From Longimicrobiales bacterium (GTDB lineage Bacteria; Gemmatimonadota; Gemmatimonadetes; Longimicrobiales; Gaopeijiaceae): a DNA stretch of 64,000 nucleotides. The DNA lies in NCBI GenBank assembly GCA_951813395.1, contig OX638356.1, positions 3,670,501 to 3,734,500 on the forward strand. The letters are read 5' to 3'. Position numbers and translations under genes: made by a program. Below the pieces are notes generated by a model. The model was not told where the DNA came from, made no database searches, and saw only the letters and a list, made by a program, of their open reading frames with translations. Of the stretch, positions 45,001 through 55,849 are shown one piece after another; position 1 is the first letter of the stretch; every line of letters starts with the position of its first letter.

Positions 45001-45194
45001 CGCAACGCGACCTGCCGCAGCAACTCCTTGCCCTCGCCGAGGGTGCGGGCAATCAGGACCTTGCGGGCACGCCCGCCGTCCAGGGCGATGCGCTCCAGCT
45101 CCTGCACGAGGACGCAGGCCGCGGCGTGATCGCCGGAGGGCGGCGGCACCGGTCGGCCGCGGCCCTCCTCGAAGTCGAGGTAGAGCTGGCTCAC
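42060..45194 (-). CDS. addB: AddB-type nuclease subunit with iron-sulfur cluster
   Basis: 1044 residues from GTG 45194. The C-terminal nuclease has VVDYKTG (PD-(D/E)XK) and a four-cysteine cluster: one Cys in LGACPRRF around residue 760, and CRFCDYGEVC near the end, as in AddB. The N-terminal helicase-like half has no intact Walker A (GEGKELL instead), usual for AddB. ATGA overlap with addA downstream and GTGA overlap with the deoxyhypusine synthase-like gene upstream. Confidence 0.87.
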   Translation of the reverse strand: MSQLYLDFEEGRGRPVPPPSGDHAAACVLVQELERIALDGGRARKVLIARTLGEGKELLRQVALRGRSWIGFEVNTLRPLASKIVAQTLSAADRTAIDSFDEHALVERAIDEALTTGRGFRFPALREKVGFRDAVRHSVAALRLGGIDSHSIGGPVPATDRQALITAVLRRYEELLEAGNLADTAMVLGTATRILEEDSAPRVSDPTFLLPGLPDRGLAGRFARALQDRGATLLRTDPVEGMRVPTGILWDVAPPAAAGSYLHAVERCEGPRPRIELFAAGSVYDEVRGVLRRAIDLGARWDEVEVIAADPSLYGSALHALAESLEIPVTFAVGLPVERTRPGRVVTTYFQWIENDFHESRLRALVEAGDIQPPPPDDRLPGPGLARELRRLRIGWGRERHIARVERAIEGLDRLKRAPFQTEESFERSRQRRRDNLLALQALIRPLLEATPPLDGTVSPARVATGVKSILASVAPGTDTDDTARDRLLRQLDRIEATLTRPTDYPSAAAMVRTFLQIRIPAPKAEGMAPWSSAAGHLYLTDFAHGGATGRPYTFVVGMDSGRFPGSAMEDPLLLDRERWRLGRGELPLSRDRTAEARFNFAQLFARLRGTLTLSYSRWDPAEARELAPAPELLQALRLREGDRTLNFEHLEAHLGASESRLPRVELATDMDEGDVWLRTLATADGRLLDGLDAVGRVYPRLGLGMAAAEGLRRDQASVHTGFLGTHTPPLSYQELSGHTFSASGLGSLGACPRRFLFSHVMRARPPDDPEFDAHRWLNPLERGSLLHSVYQHTLEMARERGLDPGDEDFLALALSLVEDEGARRLWHVPTPSQAVHEWEMAALRDDARSFVEMIRSDSPPWIALEMPFGMADDPTAIDAGGRPARVRGYIDRLDDHGAELRVVDYKTGTDFRYGRKSGIYDGGRRVQHVIYTLAAAAVLDRTVSGMEYHFPTRRGENRVRAFETEALSTGGLLVATLLEGVAAGRFPATDDATNDCRFCDYGEVCGVRSGAWGKVSCRVSDWTARNLEDLPELGPLRRVRNWE

Positions 45195-46276
45195 GCCGGG
45201 CCGGCCAGGTTGGCGAGCCGGCGCCCCTCGCGGCGGCGCCAGATGCCGCGGTGGTACGCGTCGCTCGCCAGCAGCGAGAGGGTGATGGTGGCCTCTCCGT
45301 ACACCATGCGTTCCCGCGCGGCCTCGACCTTGCCCCATGTCGTGGCCTCGCGCAGGGTGGAGCCCGAGAGGCCGCCGTCGCGTACATCCGCCACCGTGAG
45401 CTGCACGGCGTATTTGTGCATGGGGATCTCGGCCGGGCCGGGATCGGCACCCTCCTCCCCCTCCGCCAGCATCCGCGCGGCCACCACCGCATCCTGCGCG
45501 AAGTTCTTCGGCACGCCCCCACCAACCATCAGCAGGCCCGTCTCGGGGGCCGCCAGCTTGATCGTCGCGAGTTCGTGGAAGTCCTTCGCGGAATCGAAGG
45601 CGACGTGTGGCGACCCTGTCGCGGCCGCCCTCATCCGGTGCGCCACCGCCCCGAACCCCGCCGACGAATCGCTCAGCGCGGGCACGAAGACCGGCACTTC
45701 CCTGCGGTACGCGGCCAGCACGATGGACCGGGCGTCGGCGTGGTTGCGCTCCAGGTACGCGCCCATCTCCCGCACGACTTCCCGGCTGGAGTACGCGCCG
45801 GGCGCCATCCCGTCCAGAATCCCGGCCACCGTCTCGTCGCAGATCTGCAGCTCGGCCTCGTCAATGTACGTGTCGTAGATCCGGTCGATCCCCAGCTCCC
45901 TGAGCTCTTCGTCGCTCGCCATCGGTGCGTCGACCGAACCCGGCGCCATGTAGTGCCGGAATCCAAGCGCCTCGAAGAAGTCCTGGTCCACCACGATGGC
46001 CCCCGTCGCCACGATCACGTCGGCCATGTCGCACTCCACCAGGGTCAGCAGCGCCTCCTTGAGCCCGGCCGACACCAGCGAGCCGGCCAGCGTCAGGATG
46101 ACCACGCCACGGGGCTCTTCCAGCATCTCGGCGAAGATGTCGGCGCCCTCGGCAAGGTTCCGGGCCTGGAACGCGGCACTCCGGTAGGTGTCCACCACCG
46201 CCCGGCCGTCGAACGCGGTGACGTCGATGTGCTCGACCGGCCTGGCGAGCAGGCGGCCCCTCCCGTGTCGCGCCAA
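45191..46276 (-). CDS. Deoxyhypusine synthase-like protein
   Basis: 361 residues. NAD-dependent deoxyhypusine synthase fold: TLAGSLVSAGL, VATGAIVVDQDF, APETGLLMVGGGVPKNF with the catalytic Lys at 257, and a C-terminal GSTLREATTWGKV. In eukaryotes and archaea the enzyme modifies eIF5A; bacteria lack eIF5A, and bacterial homologues are usually homospermidine synthases or of unknown role. The Lys is kept, so a polyamine transfer is plausible. The stop overlaps addB (GTGA). Start uncertain; ATG 46276 is 16 nt after the SusC stop. Confidence 0.85.
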   Translation of the reverse strand: MARHGRGRLLARPVEHIDVTAFDGRAVVDTYRSAAFQARNLAEGADIFAEMLEEPRGVVILTLAGSLVSAGLKEALLTLVECDMADVIVATGAIVVDQDFFEALGFRHYMAPGSVDAPMASDEELRELGIDRIYDTYIDEAELQICDETVAGILDGMAPGAYSSREVVREMGAYLERNHADARSIVLAAYRREVPVFVPALSDSSAGFGAVAHRMRAAATGSPHVAFDSAKDFHELATIKLAAPETGLLMVGGGVPKNFAQDAVVAARMLAEGEEGADPGPAEIPMHKYAVQLTVADVRDGGLSGSTLREATTWGKVEAARERMVYGEATITLSLLASDAYHRGIWRRREGRRLANLAGPA

Positions 46277-46292
46277 TGCCGGCCTCCGGGGT

Positions 46293-49232
46293 CTAGAACA
46301 CCACCTCGACGCCGAACCGGAACGTGCGGTTCGGCGACAGCGTGATGCTGCTCTCGCTGCCGAGCGCCAGACCGCCGCCGAAGGTCAGTCCGTTCAGCTC
46401 GCCGTCGACCAGCGCGTTGCGCGACCAGATCCAGAGGTTGCGGCCGGCGGCATACACGGTTGCGCGGTTGGCGTTGATACGCCCGGCGATGCTCTCGGGC
46501 AGCGCGTAGCGCACCGAAACTTCTCGGAGCTTCAGGTAGTCGCCGTCGTAGACGAACGCGTTGCGGGCGTTGCTCTGGCTGTACCTGCCACGCTCCGTAC
46601 CGTCCGTGTTGTACTGCACGGGGAACGTATACGCGCATCCCTCCGCCGCCCCGTCCCCGGTCCCGCAACGCACCAGCTCACGACGGTAGACGCCGTTGAA
46701 GGTCGCCCACACGGAACCCCAGTCGAACACCTCGTGGCCCCCGGCCCAGTCGGCCAGGGCGGAGATGGTCAGGTCGTTGGCCACGGAGAGGGTCGTGTTG
46801 ATGCCTCCGGTCTTGTCGGGTGTCGGGAATCCGCCGGTGAACTGGCGTTCCGAGGCGTCGAAGAGCCCGTCGCCGTTGGTGTCCGAGGGCATCGTCACCC
46901 ACCAGGCTCCAATCGGTCCGCCGCGACAGGTGTCCTCGTTCCCTTCCTCGGTCATCATCCAGCAACCGGTGACCCGCTTCTGGGATCCGTCAACCGAGAA
47001 GTCGGGGACTCCGCCCATGTCGGCGATCCGGTTGTCGTTGTAGGCGAAGGTGCCGCCGAGCGACCATGCCAGCATGCGCGTGTTGAGCAACTGGACGTTG
47101 ACGGCCACTTCGACACCCCGGTTCAGGATCTCCCCCACGTTCTGCTGCTGCGTGCCCAGGCCGGTAACCGGCTGCCGGGGCACCCGGAAGAGCGCGTCCG
47201 TTGTACGCGCCTCGTAGATGGTGGCGTTGAGGCCAACGCGGTCGGACCAGAGCGCGGCGTCGATTCCCGCCTCGATGGTGGATGTCTTCTCGGGTCTCAA
47301 ATCGAGGTTGCCCGGATTCGCGAAGCGCGGCGCCGACTCGCCCCGGAAGGGTTGCGCGGAATACGTCCTGTCCTTGAGGAAGGCACCGGGGAACTTGCCC
47401 GTCTGCCCGTAGGCCACCCGGATCTTGAAGTCATTGACCAGGGGAATCCGGAGGTCGTCCGACAGGATGTACGACCCCGTCGCCTTGGGATACAGCTCGG
47501 TGTCGATGTTGTCCCCGAAGCTCGATCCGGCATCGATGCGGAAGCCGCCGCCCAGATACAGCTTGTCCCAGAGGCTCACCTGTTCGTCGAGATACACGCC
47601 CCCGTTGAACACCTCGACGTTGCCCTCATACGCCGTGATGAGCGCGGCGGAGTCGATATCGTTGGTTCCGGGGAGCGCGAAGGTGCGCCCGTAGGCGTTG
47701 ATGAGGCTCATGTCCTCGCGGAATCCCTGCACGCCAACCGTCAATGTGGAGCCGAGCCACCCGCTCCCGTTTTCCCAGGCGTAGGTAGCACCCGCATCCA
47801 TCGACGCGGAGATGAAGGATCGGTCGCGACGGGTGATTTCTCCGGTTGGGTCGTCTACGGTGAATCCGATCGGCTGCACGACACGGAGACCGTTCGTCCG
47901 ATGGTCCAGTCCCACATTGAGTTTGGCAGAGAGGTCTTCCAGGATGTTCCAGCGGAGTCCGCCCGCGAAGATGGCCCGGCTGACCGCCTCGTCGATATCG
48001 GGCATGAGGAAGATCCGCAGCGCCTCGTGCAGGTCGGACGCTCCCGAGAAGAAGAGCGCGTCACCGACCTCGAAGGTGGTCAGCGGGTCGTTGATGGCGG
48101 CGCCGTTGTAGAGGCGCTGGAAGTTGTGCCGGACGTAGCTCCCCGAAAACTCGATCGTGAAGTCGTCTCCCAGCGAGGCCTGCATGCCGCCGCGAAGGTT
48201 GTAGTTCGTGCTCCCGTCCTTGGGCTGGGTCCCCGTGCGGTCTTCAAGACGGCCGCCGACGCTGTAGGTGACGTCGGCGGTCCCCCCGGATACGCCGAGG
48301 TAGTAGCTCTGGAGGTCGCCTCGCTTGAAGTAGTTGTCCTGCATGAAGGTCTCGGTGACCTCGCCTGACTCCACCCGTTCCGGGAAAATCAATCGCGTGT
48401 CCAGGATGTTCCAGAGCTCGGGCTGCTCGATGCCCTGCTCGACCCTGGCCGTGAACCGCGGTGCACCCGGGGTCCCCTTCTTCGTGAAAATCTGGATCAC
48501 CCCGGTGGCCGCATCCGAACCATACAGGGTCGAGGCCGCGCCACCCTTCGTTACCTCGATCCGCTCGACGTCGCTGAGGAGCAGGTCGGCCAGCGCCGAC
48601 GACTGCTCCCCGCCGGTCCCGAAGGTGGTCGCGTGGTCGTTGTCCACGCGCACGCCGTCCACGTAGATGACCGGGGTCTGCGGGTTGAAGACCGAGGACA
48701 CACCCCGGAAGTTGATCAGCGAACCCGTCCCCGGTTGCGCGGAAGTCGCGCTGATCGTCGCTCCGGGCACACGGCCCTGGAGGAGCTGGTCGATGGACTG
48801 GACCGGGGCCAGCTCGAAGTCCTCGGCACTGAGCACCTCGACCGAGGTTCCCAGCGCGCGCCGGGTGGTCTCGGCACCCACGCCGGTGACGACGATCTCG
48901 TTGAGCGCGATCGCCGTGGACGACAGCTCGATGTCGGCCGTCACCGTCCGGCCGGCGACCACGTTCACCGTCCGCTCGGCACCTTCGTAGCCGATCAGCG
49001 TCACACGCACCACGTGTTCGCCGGACGGCACGTTCAACATGACGTAGCGTCCGGACGAGTTGGTGATCTGTCCGATTCCGCTCCCCGCGACCAGGACCTG
49101 GGCGTTGGGGAGGGGCCGCCCGGAGGCGCCGTCCAGGATCTGTCCCTGGACGACGCCCGTCTGGGCTTCGGCCGCCGCGGCGCCGACCGTCAGCGCAAGA
49201 AGGGCCGCAAGTGCCGCAGTGCTTTTTTTCAA
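46293..49232 (-). CDS. SusC/RagA-family TonB-dependent transporter (copy A)
   Basis: 979 residues from a TTG eight bases after the SusD stop, preceded by AGGGA. Signal (LAALLALTVGAAAAEAQ), carboxypeptidase-like domain with GQITNSSGRYVMLNVP, LNEIVVTG, plug with DQLLQGRVPGA and VIYVDGVR, SusC motif DVERIEVTKGGAASTLYGSDA, and a barrel ending FGVEVVF. It is very similar through the plug to copy B at 50740, indicating duplication. It would work with the SusD-like protein encoded just before it. Confidence 0.94.
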   Translation of the reverse strand: MKKSTAALAALLALTVGAAAAEAQTGVVQGQILDGASGRPLPNAQVLVAGSGIGQITNSSGRYVMLNVPSGEHVVRVTLIGYEGAERTVNVVAGRTVTADIELSSTAIALNEIVVTGVGAETTRRALGTSVEVLSAEDFELAPVQSIDQLLQGRVPGATISATSAQPGTGSLINFRGVSSVFNPQTPVIYVDGVRVDNDHATTFGTGGEQSSALADLLLSDVERIEVTKGGAASTLYGSDAATGVIQIFTKKGTPGAPRFTARVEQGIEQPELWNILDTRLIFPERVESGEVTETFMQDNYFKRGDLQSYYLGVSGGTADVTYSVGGRLEDRTGTQPKDGSTNYNLRGGMQASLGDDFTIEFSGSYVRHNFQRLYNGAAINDPLTTFEVGDALFFSGASDLHEALRIFLMPDIDEAVSRAIFAGGLRWNILEDLSAKLNVGLDHRTNGLRVVQPIGFTVDDPTGEITRRDRSFISASMDAGATYAWENGSGWLGSTLTVGVQGFREDMSLINAYGRTFALPGTNDIDSAALITAYEGNVEVFNGGVYLDEQVSLWDKLYLGGGFRIDAGSSFGDNIDTELYPKATGSYILSDDLRIPLVNDFKIRVAYGQTGKFPGAFLKDRTYSAQPFRGESAPRFANPGNLDLRPEKTSTIEAGIDAALWSDRVGLNATIYEARTTDALFRVPRQPVTGLGTQQQNVGEILNRGVEVAVNVQLLNTRMLAWSLGGTFAYNDNRIADMGGVPDFSVDGSQKRVTGCWMMTEEGNEDTCRGGPIGAWWVTMPSDTNGDGLFDASERQFTGGFPTPDKTGGINTTLSVANDLTISALADWAGGHEVFDWGSVWATFNGVYRRELVRCGTGDGAAEGCAYTFPVQYNTDGTERGRYSQSNARNAFVYDGDYLKLREVSVRYALPESIAGRINANRATVYAAGRNLWIWSRNALVDGELNGLTFGGGLALGSESSITLSPNRTFRFGVEVVF

Positions 49233-49239
49233 CCGATCC

Positions 49240-50712
49240 CTAGTTGAACGGCGACGCGTTGTTCGCCACCAGGATCCTGTTCATGTCCACGTGCATCGTC
49301 ACCTCGTTCTTGACCAGAGGCGCACCCGGATCCACGCCGTCGTACAGGTCGAGGGGCAAGTAGATGTCCATCGCGTAGCGCGGATTCTGCGGGATATACG
49401 CGGGCACGACCGGCACGGTGCCCGGATCTCCCTCGTTGATGTTGTCGTTCTGGTCGATCTCGCGGAGCATCATCGGGAGCTTGATCCCGAGATCCGCGAG
49501 GCGGCGGCCCTCCAGGAGGAGGATCTCCTGCCGAGCCAGCCACAACGCATGCCACACTTCGTTCGCGCTGCCCAGGCCGGCTATGCTGTCCGCGCTCAGC
49601 GAGGTGCCCGAGATGTACGGAATCTCCAGCCCGTCGCTCGGACGATTCAGCACCAGCCCGGCCCTGTATGGACTGTCGGCGTCGGCTCGAATCAAGATCT
49701 CCGAGCTGCGCGGGCGCAGGCTGAGGTCCGCGTTCCGCCGCTCGTCGATGTCGTCGAAAGACACCATGCCCCGGCCCTTGGCCACGGTGACCGCGCTCGC
49801 CAGATGGCTCCGCGCCTCGCCGACGTTGCCCGACGCCAGCGCGGCCTCGGCAAGGATCAGGTGCATCTCCTCGGCCTTGGCAATCGGGATCGGCGAATCG
49901 CGCTCCGTGTACTTGGGATCCAGGAAATCCAGCCTGGGAAGAGGCTGCATCTCCTGCAGGGCGCGCAGCACGAGGAACGCAACCGGCGTGTTGGTGAGGA
50001 ACTGCTCGTCGTACGAGGGCGCGAAGAGGAAATCGGGATCGGCTCCCAGAACGGCACTCGCCGCGGATGCGGCCGCGCCCGCGTCGCCAAGAAGGCGGTG
50101 TGCCCTGGCCAGCGCCGCGTTTGCCTGCGGCCCGAAGCCCGTCGCTGCCTGCAGGTCGGCGACCGCCCTGGTCAGGGCCGTCTCCGATGGCTGCGGCGAG
50201 CCGTCCTCTTCGTGGGGCACGTTGGAAAAGACCTCGCCCATGGTCAGGAAGGCCATGCCCCGGTAGTAGTGCGCCTCGGCGACAAGGGCCGGCGGCGCGC
50301 CGGGGTCGTTGGGCGCAATCTCGTCGATGACGAAGTCCGCCAGCGCGCGCAGTTCCTGAACGTTCCAGTACACGCCGCTGGCGCTGGTTCCGGTCGAATT
50401 CACCAGATCCGAGGTCACTTCGTGGGGTTCGTCCATGTCCACGATGATCCCCGTGCCATGGATGGAGTAGTTGTCGGTGATGACTTCCGCGACGACGTAG
50501 GCGTTGATCATGCGCGCAAACTGCGCCCTGAGCCCCGGCAGGAGTGCTTCCGTGGGGTTCGTGGCCTCTGCCAGGTCATCGTCGGTGGTCGTCGGATTGC
50601 TCACCTGGGTCGGATCGATAGCGTCACAGGCGGCGACCGTCAGCACGGCGAGCAGCGCCGCGGCAACAGAGCGACCGCCCGTTCCGAGGATCGACATGTT
50701 CTTCTTTCTCAT
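49240..50712 (-). CDS. SusD/RagB-like lipoprotein between two SusC genes
   Basis: 490 residues. ATG 50712 is preceded by AAGGAGA eight bases upstream. A lipoprotein signal (LAVLTVAAC) leads to DAIDPTQVSNPT, as in SusD homologues, followed by TPR-like helices (AHYYRGMAFLTMGE, AALARAHRLLGDAGAA) and a C-terminal half with WLARQEILLLEGRRLADLG. A single SusD serves two SusC paralogues; which one it partners is not decided by sequence alone. Confidence 0.88.
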   Translation of the reverse strand: MRKKNMSILGTGGRSVAAALLAVLTVAACDAIDPTQVSNPTTTDDDLAEATNPTEALLPGLRAQFARMINAYVVAEVITDNYSIHGTGIIVDMDEPHEVTSDLVNSTGTSASGVYWNVQELRALADFVIDEIAPNDPGAPPALVAEAHYYRGMAFLTMGEVFSNVPHEEDGSPQPSETALTRAVADLQAATGFGPQANAALARAHRLLGDAGAAASAASAVLGADPDFLFAPSYDEQFLTNTPVAFLVLRALQEMQPLPRLDFLDPKYTERDSPIPIAKAEEMHLILAEAALASGNVGEARSHLASAVTVAKGRGMVSFDDIDERRNADLSLRPRSSEILIRADADSPYRAGLVLNRPSDGLEIPYISGTSLSADSIAGLGSANEVWHALWLARQEILLLEGRRLADLGIKLPMMLREIDQNDNINEGDPGTVPVVPAYIPQNPRYAMDIYLPLDLYDGVDPGAPLVKNEVTMHVDMNRILVANNASPFN

Positions 50713-50739
50713 TTGTCTGGTCTCCTTGGTCACAGCGGT

Positions 50740-53706
50740 CTAGAACACGACCTCGACACCGAACCTGAAGGTCCGGTTCGGGGAAAGGGTGATGCTGCTC
50801 TCGCCTCCCAGGCGCAATCCGCCGCCACTCAGTCCGTTCAGCTCTCCGTCGATCATCTGGTTCCTGGACCAGATCCAGAGATTGCGACCGTTGGCGTAGA
50901 CCGTCGCGCGTCCGGCTCCCAACGTCCCGGCCCAGTCCTCGGGCAGGACGTAGCGCAGCGAAACCTCCCTGAGCTTGAAGTAGTCGCCGTCGTAGAGGAA
51001 CCCGGATCGGGCCGCGCTCTGGCTGTACTTCCCGCGTACCGTGCCGTCGGCGCGGTACTGCGTCGGGAAAGCGTAGGCACACCCCTCGGCGGCCCCCTCT
51101 TCCATGCCGCACCGAATCCGCTCGCGACGATAGATGCCGTTGAAGGTCGCCCATACCGACCCGTAGTCGAACACCTCATGACCACCGGCCCAGTCCGCCA
51201 GAGCGCTGATGGTAAGGTCGTTGCCGATTGAAATCGTGGTATTGGCGCTGCCGCTCTTGTCAGGCACCGGGAACGAACCCGTGAATTGCCGCTCTGAACC
51301 GTCGGGCAGTCCATCCCCGTTGGTGTCGGTCGGCGTCGTCAGCCACCAGGCTCCGACCGGACCGCCGCGGCAGGTGCTGTCGTCGTTCGGATCGCTTTGC
51401 GTCCAGCAGCCGGTCACGCGCTTCTGTGACCCTTCGGCGCTGAAGTCCGGGACGCCGCCCATGTCGGTCACTTCGTTGTGGTTGTAGTTGAAAGTCCCGC
51501 CGATGCTCCAGGCCAGCGATTGGGTGTTGAGCAGCTGCAGGTTCAGCGCAACCTCGACACCGCGGTTCAGGATCTCGCCGACGTTCTCCTGCTGGATGCC
51601 CTGGCCGGTCACCGGCTGGCGCGGCACGTCGAAGAGCGCGTCGGTGGTGCGGGCCTCGTACACGGTGAAGTCAAGGCCGATACGGTTGCTCCAGAGCGCC
51701 GCGTCGATTCCGGCCTCGATCGTGGAGGTCTTCTCCGGGCGCAGATCGGCGTTGCCGGGATTGGCGAACCTGGGCGCCGATTCGCCGCGGAAGGAGGTGG
51801 CCGAGAAGGTGCGGTCCTTCAGGAAGGCCCCGGGGAACTTGCCGGTCTGCCCGTAGGCGCTTCGGATCTTCAATTCGTCCACGAGTGGCAGGCCGATGTC
51901 CTCGGAGAGGATGTAGGACCCGGTGGCCTTGGGGTAGAATTCGGTGTCGATGTTGTCGCCGAAGCTGGAACCCGCGTCGATTCGGAAGCCTCCGCCAAGG
52001 TACAGCTTGTCCCACAGGCTCAACTGCTCGTCGACGTAGAAGCCGCCGTTGAAGACCTCGACGTTGCCCTCGCCCGCAGTGATGACCGCGGCGTCGTCGA
52101 AGTCGAAAGTGCCGGGGAGCGCGAATGTGCGTCCGTTACCGAAAATGACGCTCTCTTCCTCGCGGAATCCCTGCACGCCCACGGTTGTCGACGATCCGAC
52201 CGTCCCGCCGGCGCTCTCCCAGGCGTAGGTCATGCCCCCGTCCAGGGACACGGAGGTGAAGTTCCTGTCGTACCGGCGGAGGTTGCCGGTGGGTTCTCCC
52301 GGCGTGAAGCCGATGGGCTGGTACGTGCGCTGCTGGTTGTTCCGGTTGTCGGTGCCCAGCGTCATCCTGAAGGACAGGTCGTCCATGATGTTCCAGCGTG
52401 CGCCCGCCGAGAAGATGAACCGGTTGACCGCCTCGTCGATCTGGGGCAGGAGGAAGATGTCCAGGGCCTCGAGCAGCGTTGAAGCGCCCGAAAAGAAGAG
52501 CGCGTCCCCGACCTCGAAGGTGGTCAGCGGGTCGGCGATCGCCGCTCCGTTGTAGAGCCGCTCGAAGTTGTGCCGGACGTAGTTGCCCGAGAACTGCAGG
52601 GTGAAGTCCTCGCTGAGGGACGCCTGCAGGCCGCCGCGGATATTGTAGTTGGTGCTGGCGTCCCTGGGCTGGGTGCCGCTGAGGTCTTCCAGACGGCCGC
52701 TGACACTGTATGTAACCTCTGCGGTCCCCCCGGAAACGCCGACGTAGTAGTTCTGGGCCTGGCCGTTCTTGAAGTAGAGGTCCCGCATGAACCGTTCGGT
52801 GATCTCCCCGGACTCCACGCGCTCGGGGAAGATCACGCCCATGTCGAAGATGTACTTGAGCTCGGGCAACTCGATGCCGCGCTCGATGCGCGCGGTGATT
52901 CTCGGCGCCCCCGGGGTTCCCTTCTTGGTGAAGATCTGGATCACGCCCGTCGCTGCGTCCGATCCGAAGAGCGTCGATGCCGCCCCGCCCTTCGTGACCT
53001 CGATGCGCTCGATGTCGCTGACGAGAATGTCCGCAAGCGCCGACGACTGCTCGCCGCCCGTGCCCGCCGCCGTTGACTGGTCATTGTCGACGCGCACGCC
53101 ATCGACGTATATGACCGGGGTCTGGGCGCCGAACACCGACGAGATGCCGCGGAAGTTGATCAGCGACCCGGTTCCCGGCTGCGCCGAAGTGGCGCTTACC
53201 GTGGCGCCCGCGACACGGCCCTGAAGGAGCTGGTCGACGGATTGCACCGGCGCCAGTTCGAAATCTTCCGCGGAGAGGACCTCGACCGACGTGCCCAGCG
53301 CGCGCCGCGTCGTCTCGGCGCCCACGCCCGTCACGACAATCTCGTTGAGCGAGATCGCGGTCGAGGACATCTGGATGTCGGCGGTGGCCGTCTGACCCGG
53401 CGCGACCGTCACGGTCTGTGTCGCCTGGTCATACCCGATCAGGGTGGCCTGGACCGTGTGCTCTCCGGCGGGGACGTTCAGCAGTACGTAGCGCCCGCTG
53501 GAGTTGGTGAGTTGTCCGATCCCCGTCCCTTCGACGAGAACCTGCACGTTGGAGAGCGGACGCATTGAGGCGGCGTCCACCACCTGCCCCTGCACGACGC
53601 CCGTCTGGGCCAGCGCAGGTGTCGCGGCGGTGGCCGTAAGCGCCAGAAGCGCCAACAGGCCCAGCGCCGCACTGCTTGCAAGTCGACTGAGTTGCATGGT
53701 TTCCAT
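50740..53706 (-). CDS. SusC/RagA-family TonB-dependent transporter (copy B)
   Basis: 988 residues. Signal (LALLALTATAATPALAQ), then the same domain order as copy A: GQLTNSSGRYVLLNVP, LNEIVVTGVGAETTRR, DQLLQGRVAGA, VIYVDGVRVDND, DIERIEVTKGGAASTLFGSDA, and the FGVEVVF end. A second ATG nine bases in (53697) has AAGGA better placed and may be the true start. First gene of the SusC-SusD-SusC group, downstream of gyrB on the same strand after a 180-nt spacer with three hairpins. Confidence 0.94.
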   Translation of the reverse strand: METMQLSRLASSAALGLLALLALTATAATPALAQTGVVQGQVVDAASMRPLSNVQVLVEGTGIGQLTNSSGRYVLLNVPAGEHTVQATLIGYDQATQTVTVAPGQTATADIQMSSTAISLNEIVVTGVGAETTRRALGTSVEVLSAEDFELAPVQSVDQLLQGRVAGATVSATSAQPGTGSLINFRGISSVFGAQTPVIYVDGVRVDNDQSTAAGTGGEQSSALADILVSDIERIEVTKGGAASTLFGSDAATGVIQIFTKKGTPGAPRITARIERGIELPELKYIFDMGVIFPERVESGEITERFMRDLYFKNGQAQNYYVGVSGGTAEVTYSVSGRLEDLSGTQPRDASTNYNIRGGLQASLSEDFTLQFSGNYVRHNFERLYNGAAIADPLTTFEVGDALFFSGASTLLEALDIFLLPQIDEAVNRFIFSAGARWNIMDDLSFRMTLGTDNRNNQQRTYQPIGFTPGEPTGNLRRYDRNFTSVSLDGGMTYAWESAGGTVGSSTTVGVQGFREEESVIFGNGRTFALPGTFDFDDAAVITAGEGNVEVFNGGFYVDEQLSLWDKLYLGGGFRIDAGSSFGDNIDTEFYPKATGSYILSEDIGLPLVDELKIRSAYGQTGKFPGAFLKDRTFSATSFRGESAPRFANPGNADLRPEKTSTIEAGIDAALWSNRIGLDFTVYEARTTDALFDVPRQPVTGQGIQQENVGEILNRGVEVALNLQLLNTQSLAWSIGGTFNYNHNEVTDMGGVPDFSAEGSQKRVTGCWTQSDPNDDSTCRGGPVGAWWLTTPTDTNGDGLPDGSERQFTGSFPVPDKSGSANTTISIGNDLTISALADWAGGHEVFDYGSVWATFNGIYRRERIRCGMEEGAAEGCAYAFPTQYRADGTVRGKYSQSAARSGFLYDGDYFKLREVSLRYVLPEDWAGTLGAGRATVYANGRNLWIWSRNQMIDGELNGLSGGGLRLGGESSITLSPNRTFRFGVEVVF

Positions 53707-53739
53707 CCTTGTGTGGTGGTTCCGGTTCTGGCGGAGTTG

Positions 53740-53872
53740 CCGGCCTGCCGGCCGGGGCCTCCATGGCTGGTGGAGCCGTGGCTCCGGGTACAGTCGAATT
53801 CGGGTTCGTGAGGCGTCTCCTTCCTTCGTCGGTATCCTGTTCGTCGGTCTCCGTCGCCGGCTTCAAAGCCGG
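53740..53872 (-). other. Three GC hairpins between gyrB and SusC copy B
   Basis: On the minus strand, in order after gyrB: CCGGCTT/AAGCCGG (53872-53857), GGAGCC/GGCTCC (53785-53772), and CCGGCC/GGCCGG (53755-53740). None is followed by a T run. They could end or pause gyrB transcription or structure the 5' leader of the SusC mRNA. Confidence 0.45.
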
Positions 53873-53885
53873 GGAGACAACTTAC

Positions 53886-55832
<1,947 letters not shown>

Positions 55833-55849
55833 TCAAGTCGCTTGTCGAT

